Assembly (NCBI GenBank): GCA_018873225.1 | Contig: JAEILZ010000006.1 | Location: 1,550,001-1,614,000, forward strand | DNA length: 64,000 nucleotides | Direction: 5' to 3' | From: [Phialemoniopsis] sp. UDSM-2020 | Taxonomy: Eukaryota; Ascomycota; Sordariomycetes; Thyridiales; Thyridiaceae | In this document: piece after piece, positions 1 through 10,861 of the stretch | Layout: every line of letters begins with the position of its first letter | Position numbering within the stretch: position 1 is the first letter of the stretch | Program-made: the position numbers and the translations under genes | Notes under the pieces: generated by a model | Seen by the model: only the letters and a program-made list of their open reading frames with translations | What the model was told of the DNA's origin: nothing | Database searches by the model: none

Positions 1-1238
<1,238 letters not shown>

Positions 1239-1720
1239 GGGCGAAGTCTTGCTCTAGTTGGAGTTACCAAGTAAAGTAGCTCATGCTGAAAGTGGTGCCC
1301 GCGCGCTACACCCAGCAGCCGCAGGTAGACGGCGCTTAATGGTCATAAGAGTATATAGAACCTGGTTTGGGTGTGTAAATGAGGTGATTTGTACGTGCTG
1401 AGGAAATGGCTGACCAAGCACACCCGCGCGCGGTTGCCGAGTGGGCGGGCCGGCAGTGGGGCAACTCTTCGCCGCCCGCGGGTCCTCGAGTCGTACAGCT
1501 TGATGGCCAAATTGGCAACCCCGATGGCGGCAGCACACTCCATATAAAGGGAAGCAACTGAAGCTTCAGCGCCTCCTCATTCAACTCAATCTGTCATCAA
1601 GACTCTCTCTAGCCTCAAGTTGATCTCATTGCTGAACATTTTGAAGCACTTCATTCCCTCGAACTACGGACCCACCCCGCACTGCACCCCGGCCCCGTTG
1701 CCGACCAGAGAAGCCGAACA
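1239..1720. other. Intergenic: GH43 3' flank and promoter of the next gene
   Basis: No coding potential seen. The distal half is the promoter and leader of the DOPA-dioxygenase-like gene and contains a TATA box (listed separately) with a CCAAATTGG-type sequence about 40 bases upstream of it. Confidence 0.6.
1543..1549 (+). promoter_or_regulatory. TATA box (TATAAAG)
   Basis: A clear TATAAAG lies 172 bases upstream of the ATG at 1721, followed by a C/T-rich leader. The position suits a core promoter with a leader of roughly 140 nt. This is inference from sequence only. Confidence 0.5.
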
Positions 1721-2401
1721 ATGGCCGATATCTACAACCCGCCGGCGTCGGCTTACACCTCGCCCTTGAAGGGCTACGAGAATGCAAAGCCTCTGGGTGA
1801 TGAGCGGAACGAGGATGGAAAGAGCATTAAGAACGTCCAGACTAGCGTTAAGAGCCAGGCCTACAACACATTCCCAGACCCTTTAGATAACGGAAGGAGA
1901 GGCGGCTTGTAAGTCTAGACTCTGTTGTGACCCCTGACATGGATTCGAGTCCTAATACGATATCAAATAGCGATGTTCACATCTATCACTATCAAGCCAA
2001 TCCAGATCAGGTCAAGTACGCTCGTGAGCTCTATGCCCGCATCCGCCATGAGTGTAAGTCGCCTTCTGCTCTCCCGGTAAGTTCTGGGGGCTGACACCAT
2101 TCTACTAGTTCCTGAGTTGCGCATCTATCGCTTCTTTGAAGGACCGCTCGGTCCGCACCCAGTTGCCATGTTCGAGGTGAATCTTATGAGCCCCGCAGAG
2201 TTCGGCGCATTCATCCCTTGGCTTTCGGTCTGGCGAGGGCCCCTGTCAGCATTGGTGCACCCCAACACTGTTGTCGAAGAGGGTGCGAGCAAGTCGACGG
2301 CCGCGATAGAGGCAAGGAAGGACCACACCACACGCGCACTCTGGCTTGGCCCCAGGATCCCGATAGATGCTACGGTCTTTGAGCGAATGGCTGCTGCGTG
2401 A
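1721..2401 (+). CDS. DOPA 4,5-dioxygenase family protein
   Basis: Three exons: 1721-1908, 1971-2053, 2109-2401 (introns 62 and 55 nt, GT-AG), giving about 187 residues. Start is the first ATG, in good context (ACAATGG). The first ~60 residues are a polar lead. The core has the family hallmarks: DVHIYHYQ near residues 63-70 (metal-binding-type His pair), FPELRIYRFFEGPLGPHP (the PVGPHP-like motif), MFEVNLMSPAEFGAFIPWL, then LVHPNT and TRALWLGPRIP. Characterised relatives are small cytosolic extradiol dioxygenases that cleave the ring of DOPA in betalain and muscaflavin routes. Most ascomycete copies have no known substrate. It may act in aromatic-compound catabolism, which is inference. No pathway partner is visible beside it. 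Confidence 0.85.
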
Positions 2402-3092
2402 GATGTATTGGCTGTTATCTGGCATATTGGCTCCTGCACCATGAAGGACTACTTTGGCTTTATCGTACCTAATTCTGCGATGCGTTCTATTAATCCACAT
2501 GAGTTGCCTACTTGCATGAAGCAGACATGCTGCACTGCTTTATAGAACATGGTCCAGATCTGCAAGCTGGTGCGGCCAGAGACACCTTCGAGCTCTTTAA
2601 CGAGATAACTGAACGTAGCCCTTTCCACAAAAAACTTCATTTCACACGAGGCTCAGGGCCGTACCGACAATTAATAAGAAAAATAACAAGAAACCAGTAA
2701 GAGAGCGAAGTGAGCGAGTTTTGTTTTGAGTTGGTGTTGTTACTTCCTGCACCCGGCGCGGGTTATCCTGAGTTTTGTCTGTTTCCGACCATTCGCGGCA
2801 CCACTACGAAACTTAAACCTCGTCACTTCTGGGCTCAAGAATCCAACCACTGCAAGCCCCATTACATCACGCATTTGATTCAGCAGGCATTACAACTGAC
2901 CAAACTGTGCACAACTTCAATCCGCAAAGTCAGTTATTTTCTGCAGCGACCGCAATATGCATCTTGATCCGCAGCCTTGATGAGAGTGAGGTGTACCTAT
3001 GCTACTAACCCGAGTTTCCGCTCTCACCCACCGACGCCACCCCCCGAAACTTATTGACTTCACTGCACATCACAAAACGGGCACTGACCAAA
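2402..3092. other. Intergenic region
   Basis: Short chance frames only. The last ~100 bases are C-rich and look like the leader of the downstream gene, ending CCAAAATG at the chosen start. Confidence 0.5.
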
Positions 3093-4859
3093 ATGTTTCC
3101 AATACCGTACTTGAAGCTCTTGGTGGCTGCCAACGGACCCAAGGAGACTGCCTACGCACAGGCGATCGCCGTGCGCCTGTCAAAGGACCGAGACATAGGG
3201 TGCAAGCTGCTGGTCGATGACTTGACCCATCGTCTCACGCAAGAGTTCGAAACACATGTCAACCGCAGCTTGGTCAAGACGGACGACGTCTTGATGCAAG
3301 ACATCGAGACCCGTCGAAAGGATGCCCACGACCTTGCCAAGTGGGCTGATCTATTGGTGCTTGTTCCGCTGGGGGCAAATGATCTGGCCAAGCTTGTGCA
3401 AGGCTTCACGGACAACATGCTCCTAGAGGTGTTGCGTACCTGGGATGTCTACAAAAACATCATTGTTGCGCCGGGTATGACAAGCCAGATGTGGCAACAA
3501 CCCATTACGCAACGGCATATGCGCAAGCTGGAGAAGAGGGCACCTTGGATTCGAGTCGTGCCGCCGATATTATGGGATTACATTGGGGCTGACGGATCGG
3601 TGGAAACACCGATACCTCGTTGGGATGGCTTCAACGAAACCGTGAGGATCATCAAGAATCACGCATCTATGGCTCTCACCGACTATCATTGGGACATCCA
3701 AGCACTGGCTATTCCTCCTCTCGAACCGGTGCCGCCAGTACTCACAAAATTGCCCCCCGAGATCTGGAGCATGGTCTTGGAGGAATTGGCTGACTGGGAG
3801 CTGGCACAAACCTTGGGAGTCTCGACCAATTTACCGATTTGTACACAGCTCGGGTGGCGTGAAGAGCCCCATGATCCAAACGACCCGACGCAGGTTTTCA
3901 TGCACGAACTTGAATGGACCTTGCTGACTGCCGACGAAGATGCTATTTGCGTGAAATTGCGCGCGGCTCCAAAGCCTCTTGAGGAACTTTCTGCGCTGGC
4001 ACTGAGGCTCATCATCCGTTACTCCTTGGTACGAGTCCTGACCGAGCTGGAGCATCAACATCCCCGAGTTTTCAGGAACATGCCCCAGTCACATATACCC
4101 TGGAAGGCATCGGCTCTTTACGGTCGTCTCGACGTTCTTGACTGGTGGAAGAAGGCAAGCTGCTTCAAAGACTTGCAATGGACCCACCAGGCACTCGACG
4201 GGGCTTCAAAGAATGGCTACGTGCATGTGTTGGAATGGTGGAAGCAATCCGGATTGCCTCTCAAGTTTACTGAAGGAGCAATGGAGGGTGCCAGTTGGAA
4301 CCGCCATATGCAAGTCCTGGAGTGGTGGGCTGACCTCTCTCGGAAGGACCCAATGATCGTGCTCAAGCCGGGAAGCTCGTTAGACACAGCTGTGGCCGAT
4401 GGCCCTATTGATGTGAAGATGTGGAGGTGGCTACTGGAAAACGTAACGAGTGAAGAGGATCAACGCGATCATGTCTATCACGTAACGCAGTACGGCACGA
4501 TCGAGATGCTCAACATCTATCGCGAGATTCTGGGCGATGAAAATTTAGGCCTGCAGGACGATCTCTACATGCTAGAAGCACCCACTGCTATGCGAGAAGT
4601 TGACAAATTGGATTGGTGGAAGGATTACGCTCTAGGGGCACTTCCAGGGATGAATGGGAAAAGGGCAAAGAGGGTTGTGTATACACTTAATACCATCTTG
4701 GAGGAACATCTGCGCTATATTGACAAAGACACAGATGTTTGGGCTTGGTGGACTCGGATTTGGGGCGATGCGGTCACGAGCGACTTCGAGGGCCTGAACG
4801 AAATGGACGATAGGGACTTTGTCGAGTTGGGTAAGTTGAGGGTTCTGGGCGAACCGTAG
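3093..4859 (+). CDS. Flavoprotein (Hal3/PPCDC-like) + F-box-like + degenerate ankyrin-repeat protein
   Basis: Single-exon gene, 588 residues from the ATG at 3093 (context CCAAAATG). The open frame upstream has only non-ATG starts. Residues ~5-190 resemble the flavin-dependent cysteine decarboxylase fold of Hal3/PPC decarboxylase: LKLLVAANG, KWADLLVLVPLGANDLAK, FTDNMLLEVLRTWD, then APGMTSQMWQQPITQRHM and WIRVVPP. The family's PAMN loop Asn is Thr here (PGMT), and no Cys occurs in the region of the substrate-clamp Cys, so PPC decarboxylase activity is unlikely. Residues ~217-248 form an F-box-like segment (LPPEIWSMVLEELADWELA). Residues ~340-560 carry repeated GxxxVLxWW units, typical of degenerate ankyrin repeats. 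It could be a flavin-sensing or adaptor protein for ubiquitin ligases, which is inference. Function is unknown. Confidence 0.75.
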   Translation: MFPIPYLKLLVAANGPKETAYAQAIAVRLSKDRDIGCKLLVDDLTHRLTQEFETHVNRSLVKTDDVLMQDIETRRKDAHDLAKWADLLVLVPLGANDLAKLVQGFTDNMLLEVLRTWDVYKNIIVAPGMTSQMWQQPITQRHMRKLEKRAPWIRVVPPILWDYIGADGSVETPIPRWDGFNETVRIIKNHASMALTDYHWDIQALAIPPLEPVPPVLTKLPPEIWSMVLEELADWELAQTLGVSTNLPICTQLGWREEPHDPNDPTQVFMHELEWTLLTADEDAICVKLRAAPKPLEELSALALRLIIRYSLVRVLTELEHQHPRVFRNMPQSHIPWKASALYGRLDVLDWWKKASCFKDLQWTHQALDGASKNGYVHVLEWWKQSGLPLKFTEGAMEGASWNRHMQVLEWWADLSRKDPMIVLKPGSSLDTAVADGPIDVKMWRWLLENVTSEEDQRDHVYHVTQYGTIEMLNIYREILGDENLGLQDDLYMLEAPTAMREVDKLDWWKDYALGALPGMNGKRAKRVVYTLNTILEEHLRYIDKDTDVWAWWTRIWGDAVTSDFEGLNEMDDRDFVELGKLRVLGEP

Positions 4860-4945
4860 CCAGTGTAGCCGGACAACATCGCCGGCCCATCCCTGTCTGG
4901 CTCGAGTTGCCTCGTCTTCATACATACAGAAAATACATTGGGGTA

Positions 4946-5661
4946 TCATGCGAACCTCGCAGGGTTGCTGGGTATCAACCTTCTAAGCACCTCAATCTGC
5001 CGCGCCTGTGCCTTGGCCCTGAGCTCCGAGACGCCTCTCTTGTCCTGCCGCCTCAGCCCATTCGAATATACAACGGTGAAGTCGGGCACCTTTTCGCCTG
5101 GCGCAATGACACTTTGTGGTGATAACGTGCAGTGCTGTGACCCAGTTAGCCTCTTTGCCCACAACATCGCTCTTCTCTCTGCTTCAAGGCGAACAACGAG
5201 CCTGGGTGAGATCTAGAACTCACCCTGCCAACAGAAGCCCCCCGGCCCACCCTAGACTTGACGCCCACGACCGTGCCCTCGCCGACAAATGTTCCGCCCG
5301 TCTCGACCACGGCGCCGACCTCGACTGTGACAAAGTCGGCCAGCGTCACGCTGCCCTCGGCGCCGGCCCTGGCGGCGGCCTGGCCGACGTGCGCGCGCTC
5401 GTGCACGATGCACCTGCGCCCAATGTTGACGGGCGCCGCCGTCGAGTCGAGGCGGGCGCGCGGGTGGACGACCGTCTCGGAGGAGATGGTGATGGGGAAC
5501 GAGCCGACGAGGATGGACGAGTCGGCGATGGTGATGTTGGAGGCGAAGTGCGCGGGGGCCTTTGGGCCCGCGGCGGCGCTGCTCGAGGGCATCATGGACT
5601 GGCGGCGGGCGGCGCTGCTCGAGGAGGAGGCTGCGGCGGCAGCGCTGGCGGAGGCAGACAT
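4946..5661 (-). CDS. Dynactin subunit p27 (DCTN6-like), left-handed beta-helix
   Basis: Two exons on the minus strand: 5224-5661 and 4946-5134, with an 89-nt intron (5135-5223). Product is about 208 residues. An Ala/Ser-rich N-terminal ~35 residues precedes a hexapeptide-repeat beta-helix (ITIADSSILVGSFPITISSE, VVHPRARLDSTAAPVNIGR, RCIVHERAHVG, FVTVEVGAVVETGGTFVG, GTVVGVKSRVGRGASVGR). The second exon supplies HCTLSPQSVIAPGEKVPD, TVVYSNGLRRQ and a C-terminal helix. The LRR(Q) plus terminal helix matches the p27 end rather than p25. In the dynactin pointed-end complex p27 pairs with p25 and is needed for dynein cargo (endosome) binding. The splice was chosen because it joins two phase-0 exons into a continuous helix. 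The p27 versus p25 call is fairly secure. Confidence 0.82.
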
Positions 5662-6374
5662 CTTCGCCGATATCTGCAGGTAGCTTTTCGTGATTGCTGA
5701 TGGGCGCTTGCTACCGTGGAATGGGCGAGCAGAGGAAAGGGGTCATTGTAGCCCTGCGACACCCTGTCTTTGGAAAGAATTCCTTCTCCTGTCTGCAGCA
5801 CGGCCTCGGTATGGAGTTGTTGGATATCAAAGCGGCTCTCTTGTTCTGCAACGGTCGCGATGCGGCTCAATGGCTGGCGCAACCGCGTTTTAGGAGGATG
5901 TACAGTGAGACCCACCTAAAGCTCAGCATTGAACTGCCCTGAATTGGTCGTATTGTACGCCAACAAGCTTTGACACAGATTTTTCGAAAGAGACTTACTC
6001 ACCTACTTACCTAGGTGATAGAATATTATAGATGCTAATGTAGAAGACACTTCACGACTCAAACAGTCGTAAAGTTGCATATCAGCATATCACATGGGAC
6101 AGTCATGTACCAGAGATATTGCTTTCTCGAGAGTTGTCCAGGAAGTGTCTTGACATCACCACAGCCGTTGGTGCGGTAAAGCTCTTGCCACGGCAGCGCA
6201 CAGACCACTCGCCGAGAGCCAATCACAGACAGGCAAATTGCGATCCCCATAATCAACCTCAACTTTCCAATTCCAATTCGGCAAACTCACGCACCCGGCA
6301 ATCGACACGAAGCATCAACCGACCGCTCGATTGGGGCTTGCACACGGCCAATTCTGCCAGAACCAGCAGCAACC
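5662..6374. other. Divergent intergenic region between dynactin p27 and the complex I gene
   Basis: Shared 5' region of two divergent genes. It has a mixed sequence with AT-rich patches around 5960-6060 and a C/A-rich stretch just before the complex I start, consistent with promoters and leaders. No gene is seen. Confidence 0.5.
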
Positions 6375-7990
6375 ATGTTGTCAAGGGCTGCAGCACCGTC
6401 AAAGGCCTCGGCCACGACGCTGTCGCGGGTCTGCGTGGCCCAGCAGTCGAGATCTTTTGCGACCGTCCAGGATGGCGCCCCAGCAAAGCGAACCTACGGC
6501 GGCCTCAAGGACCAGGACCGCATCTTCCAGAACCTCTACGGCCGGTACCCGCCGGATCTGAAGCACGCAAAGAAGATGGGAGACTGGCACAAGACCAAGG
6601 AGATCATCCTCAAGGGCCACGACTGGATCATCGGCGAGGTCAAGGCTTCCGGCCTGCGCGGACGAGGTGGTGCTGGTTTCCCCTCGGGACTGAAATGGGT
6701 AAGCCCGGAAATGTCCTAAATGGACAATTGCAGACCATCAGTTGCAAGAGAAATGCTGACTTTTCGTCACCCCGCAGTCATTTATGAACTTCAAAGACTG
6801 GGACAAGGACGACAAGCCCCGATACCTGGTCGTCAACGCCGATGAGGGCGAGCCGGGTACCTGCAAGGACCGCGAGATTATGCGAAAGGACCCCCACAAG
6901 CTCGTTGAGGGCTGCTTGATTGCCGGCCGAGCCATGAACGCCACCGCTGCCTATATCTACATCCGTGGTGAATTCATCTACGAAGCTGCCGTCCTCCAAA
7001 ACGCCATCAACGAGGCCTACAAGGAGGGTCTCATCGGCAAGAACGCCTGCGGCTCTGGCTACGACTTTGACGTCTACATCCACCGCGGTGCTGGTGCCTA
7101 CGTTTGCGGTGAGGAGACTTCCCTTATTGAGTCCCTCGAGGGCAAGCCCGGCAAGCCGCGTCTCAAGCCCCCATTCCCCGCTGCCGTCGGTCTCTTCGGC
7201 TGCCCTTCCACCGTTACCAACGTTGAGACCGTGGCCGTCGCCCCGACCATCTGCCGCCGCGGTGGCAACTGGTTCGCCGGCTTCGGTCGTGAGCGCAACC
7301 AGGGCACCAAGCTCTTCTGCATCAGCGGTCACGTCAACAACCCCTGCACTGTGGAGGAAGAGATGTCCATTCCCCTCCGCGAGCTCATCGACAAGCACTG
7401 CGGTGGCGTCCGTGGTGGCTGGGACAACCTCCTCGCCGTCATCCCTGGTGGTTCATCAACACCCATCCTTCCCAAGACCGTCTGCGACGACCAGCTCATG
7501 GACTTTGATGCCCTGAAGGACAGCCAGTCCGGTCTGGGTACTGCCGCCGTGATCGTCATGGACAAGAGCACCGATGTTGTCCGTGCCATCAGCCGTCTGA
7601 GCCACTTCTACAGGCACGAGTCGTGCGGTCAATGCACGCCTTGCCGTGAGGGCAGCAAGTGGACTGAGCAGATCATGAGCCGTTTCGAGAAGGGCCAGGG
7701 CCGCGAGCGTGAGATTGACATGCTCCAGGAATTGACGAAGCAGGTTGAGGGACACACTATTTGCGGTAAGCTCATTGTACTCACGTTCTTCATTCTACCT
7801 TGATACTGACGATACTGCAGCTCTGGGAGAGGCTTTCGCCTGGCCCATCCAGGGTCTCATCCGCCACTTCCGGCCCGAGCTGGAGGCGCGTATGCAGAAG
7901 TTTGCTCAGGAGAACGGCGGCTCGGCATTGGGCGGTGGCTGGGCGCACAACACGAAGGCGCAGGGCAAGCTGGTTGCTCCCGGACAATAG
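6375..7990 (+). CDS. nuo-51: NADH:ubiquinone oxidoreductase 51-kDa subunit (NDUFV1/NuoF homologue)
   Basis: Exons 6375-6698, 6778-7765 and 7821-7990 (introns 79 and 55 nt) encode 493 residues, the normal fungal length. The subunit sits in the matrix arm of mitochondrial complex I, binds NADH and FMN and carries iron-sulfur cluster N3. Residues 1 to ~35 are Arg/Ser/Ala-rich with no acidic residues and fit a mitochondrial presequence. The FMN/NADH glycine loop [10 protein letters not shown] is at 96-105, followed by [14 protein letters not shown] and [10 protein letters not shown]. The [4Fe-4S] ligands are Cys391, Cys394 and Cys397 in CGQCTPC, plus Cys437 in HTIC. The second intron splits the codon straight after that last ligand. 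All catalytic motifs are intact, so this is a functional housekeeping gene. Symbol follows Neurospora usage. Confidence 0.96.
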
Positions 7991-8607
7991 ATGCGCACTT
8001 AGAGGTTTAGAGGCAGTGGAGGACTGAGGAGAGGAAAGAGTGGCGTCCCGCGACTGAAAAGCGGGCCTGAATACCGCATTTCCCTTGTGTAACTTATTGT
8101 GCATACGATCATCGGGTAGACCATATTTTTACCTCTTAGGGATCAGGTGTTTCTATTTACTTTGTATCTCTAGAAGGATGATTCTCCGTGATATGTCCGC
8201 TGGTCTCTTTTTGACACTGCCATATGCACTTGAAAGAAACCTCCGGTTTCCGGCCTCTATGGAATAGCCAGTTGTCGAGTTTGTCGTTTTTCAAGCTGGT
8301 TTGCGCGCTAAACTTCCTAATTCCATATCGGAGATTCGTTGATGCTTTAGTTGAAGAGCTCTGCTTGGGGTCCCCACAACCGGGGTCAGCATCCATAGAT
8401 AGAGGAGCATTTGCGCAATTGGTCCAGTTCGACAACCTCAGAAGCTTCACACCCATTGTGTTGGTCCTGTAAAAGAGCTTTCCGAGACAAGATTTTGAGA
8501 TCGTTTCCCGAGTCAACCCCTGAGTAGAACTGCACTGCATTTGCAGGAACTCTTTTCCATCCACTTGTGACAAACCTCCGAGACCGCTCCAAGTTTCAGA
8601 CCGCAAG
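7991..8607. other. Intergenic: complex I gene 3' flank and PEX11 promoter
   Basis: Contains the 3' untranslated region of the upstream gene and the promoter of the downstream one. Open frames here are short and show no recognisable protein. Confidence 0.5.
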
Positions 8608-9617
8608 ATGGACTCAGACACGGTAGATCAGTTCATCACCTTTGGAACCGATTCCTGTGAGTGCACATCTCTCGCTCTTCTCATTCCAATTGCAAAGGCT
8701 TTCTGTGATCGTGGAAAGACATTTCAAGTTGGCTGTCTCATCCAACGGCTCGCCCTTGCGTGCCGTCTCATCCCCTGCCTCACAAATCTTAAACTCTCTC
8801 ACAATGAAGAACCTCAGGCTAACCTTCCCTCTCAAAAGTTGGCATAGAGCGCACATTCCGCTTCTTCCAAGCCGTCCTGACAATCGTCCTCTCCTACCCG
8901 GCCGTCCTTACGACGGCCCTCTCCCTCTTGCCGCCCACCACCACCGTCACGGCGGGTGGGCTCAACGCCCTGCGCCTGCAGCTCAACCTCGTCCGGCGCT
9001 TCATCCGCACGTTCCGCTTCCTCGAGGCCTTTGTCGCCGTGCGCCGCTTCTTTGCCGGCCGCGAACCCGGCGCCACGTCGACCGAGGACTACCTCGACAT
9101 GGCGTCGCGCGCGCACAACGGCCTGTATCTCTTCCTCGAGGTCCTCGGCACGCTCGACGCGTGCAAGATCCCCGGCATCGGCTTCTGGTCCGCCGAGACC
9201 GCCGGCTGGCTCGCCGTCGAGGCCCAGCGCATGTGGTTCCTGGCCCTGGCGTGCGGGGCCTGCGCCGGCGTCGTGAGGCTCGTCAACCTCTACGCGCTGG
9301 CGCCTGTGCCCGGGACCGCCGCGGGTTTTGGGGCCGGGGACGAGAAGGAGAAGAAGACGGTGACCAAGGAGGAGCGGGAGCGGGAGAGGGCGGCGCGCGC
9401 GGCGGAGAGGAAGGGCAAGATCTTTGCCGTGTCGCGCAAGCTTGTGGCCGACGTGCTGGACATGGCGCTGCCGGGCCCGGTCATCGGCTGGATCAACGTC
9501 GAACCGGGGACCGTCGGTGTGGCGATGCTTTGCACCACTGTGCTGACGAGCTGGGCTTTCTGGGAGCGGTGCGGTGCGCAGGTGCGCCGGGCCGAGGCCG
9601 AGGGCAAGACTGCTTGA
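8608..9617 (+). CDS. PEX11-family peroxisomal membrane protein
   Basis: Exons 8608-8656 and 8839-9617 with a 182-nt intron (donor GTGAGT, acceptor after CTCTCAAAAG), about 275 residues. The start region MDSDTVDQFITFGTDS and, after the splice, GIERTFRFFQAVL match the PEX11 N-terminal amphipathic helix region. LQLNLVRRFIRTFRFLEAF is the conserved basic helix that remodels membranes. A hydrophobic segment near YLFLEVLGTLD, a KE-rich linker near residues 190-215 and a C-terminal hydrophobic stretch (VGVAMLCTTVLTSWAFWERC) complete the usual PEX11 plan. These proteins elongate and divide peroxisomes. The acceptor AAAAG is atypical but is the only one keeping the conserved frame. The second exon is very GC-rich. 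Subtype (11/11B/11C) is not resolved. Confidence 0.82.
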
Positions 9618-10048
9618 TGTCCCGAGTCCTCGGGAATTAGACTGCCTTGGTGTGTCTACATGGACGGGATGAGATGATTGACATAGACGGATGATCTAGA
9701 ACGATACACGGTAGAAATTTAGGAATAGAACTCGATATACTATGAATGTAGCACTACGAAAGCAATATTCTACAGACGTTGATGAAGGATATAAAGCATG
9801 CGCATAAACCCGCGTCAACCCAGAAGTCGTATCGACCGCGCCCACCATTCCAAACGCCAGGGAGTAGTTTTTTTTTTCCCGTTACACATTGATTCCTTTA
9901 CGATGGCCGAATGTCCTCCAAAGAGCAGTCTGTATTCTAACCAAGCTTCATCCGTGCGGGACGAGCATGGAAAGCTGTCAACCTGATGACGACCCATGTG
10001 GTGTGAAGGTAATTGACCATGAGATCGTAGATAAAAAGATAATCCCCT
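9618..10048. other. Convergent 3' intergenic region
   Basis: Tail-to-tail spacer between the PEX11 gene and the minus-strand membrane protein gene. It includes an AT-rich part around 9700-9790 suitable for 3' ends and a T9-type run near 9868. No gene is seen. Confidence 0.5.
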
Positions 10049-10861
10049 TCAAGCTGAGATGGAGATGTTCTTGCCAGTGTCCTTCCGGTGCTCAGGCTCG
10101 GTCGGGAGGCGAATGCGATATTCGTACTCATTGCGGCCGCTGCCGCTCCCAGTCTTCCTGTAGATCTTGATGCAAGACATGATAGTGACGACGAACTCGA
10201 AGAAACTGGATGGTTGATCATTAGTACGCCTGTCTCAAGGATCGCGGATGGTTTCAACTTACAAAATGACAAATGAGAAGGCCAGAACGCTGGCGTCGGC
10301 ATGGTCATAGTGGCGGTAATAGTCCCCCTGTGTGACTAGGATGCAGATGAACATGATGAGAGCAACAAGGCCAAAGCTGAAGTCGATGCCCCAGGTTCGA
10401 GGAGGCCCGCGCGAGTCCTTGTGGTCGTCATCACGCCCGATCAAGACTGCACGCTCAAGGTCCTGGTCATCATCCTCCTCATCATCGGGAATCTCCGCGT
10501 TGCACAGACAGACAATCTTGCCGATATCGAGGCGGAACTTCGGGAGAGAGATTTCCAGCCTTGATTTGGCGTTACCAAAAAGAACGGCGAGGATCTGTGC
10601 AAGGTTCCAGAATAGACAGAGGAAGAACAGGACAACGAGGACGACCTGTCCCAGGTGGCCGTAGGTCAAGCAGCCGACGATGATGCCGGCAAGGGAGAGG
10701 AAGAAGAGAAGGACTCGGAGGGCAACGACAATAATTCGATGGACCTTTGTCGACTTGGTTCCACGAGGAGCAGTGTACGAGGTGCTCGCAGGGGTGTCCG
10801 GACAGTAGACCATCTCCGGGTTGAGGGGACGAGTCTCGTCCTGGGAACTGCCAGTCGCCAT
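10049..10861 (-). CDS. Four-helix integral membrane protein, unknown function
   Basis: Two exons on the minus strand: 10263-10861 and 10049-10205, intron 57 nt, about 251 residues. The start is the first true ATG (MATGSSQDETRPL); the frame upstream offers only a GTG. The N-terminal ~45 residues are polar. Two hydrophobic helices follow (RVLLFFLSLAGIIVGCLTYG and VVLVVLFFLCLFWNLAQILA). Then comes a hydrophilic loop with an acidic cluster (PDDEEDDDQD), two further helices (FSFGLVALIMFICILVTQG and a helix completed by exon 2: SVLAFSFVIFFFEFVVTIM) and a basic cytosolic tail (IKIYRKTGSGSGRNEYEYR). The helix order resembles MARVEL-like fungal membrane proteins but no diagnostic motif is present. Family not recognised. 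Confidence 0.72.
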
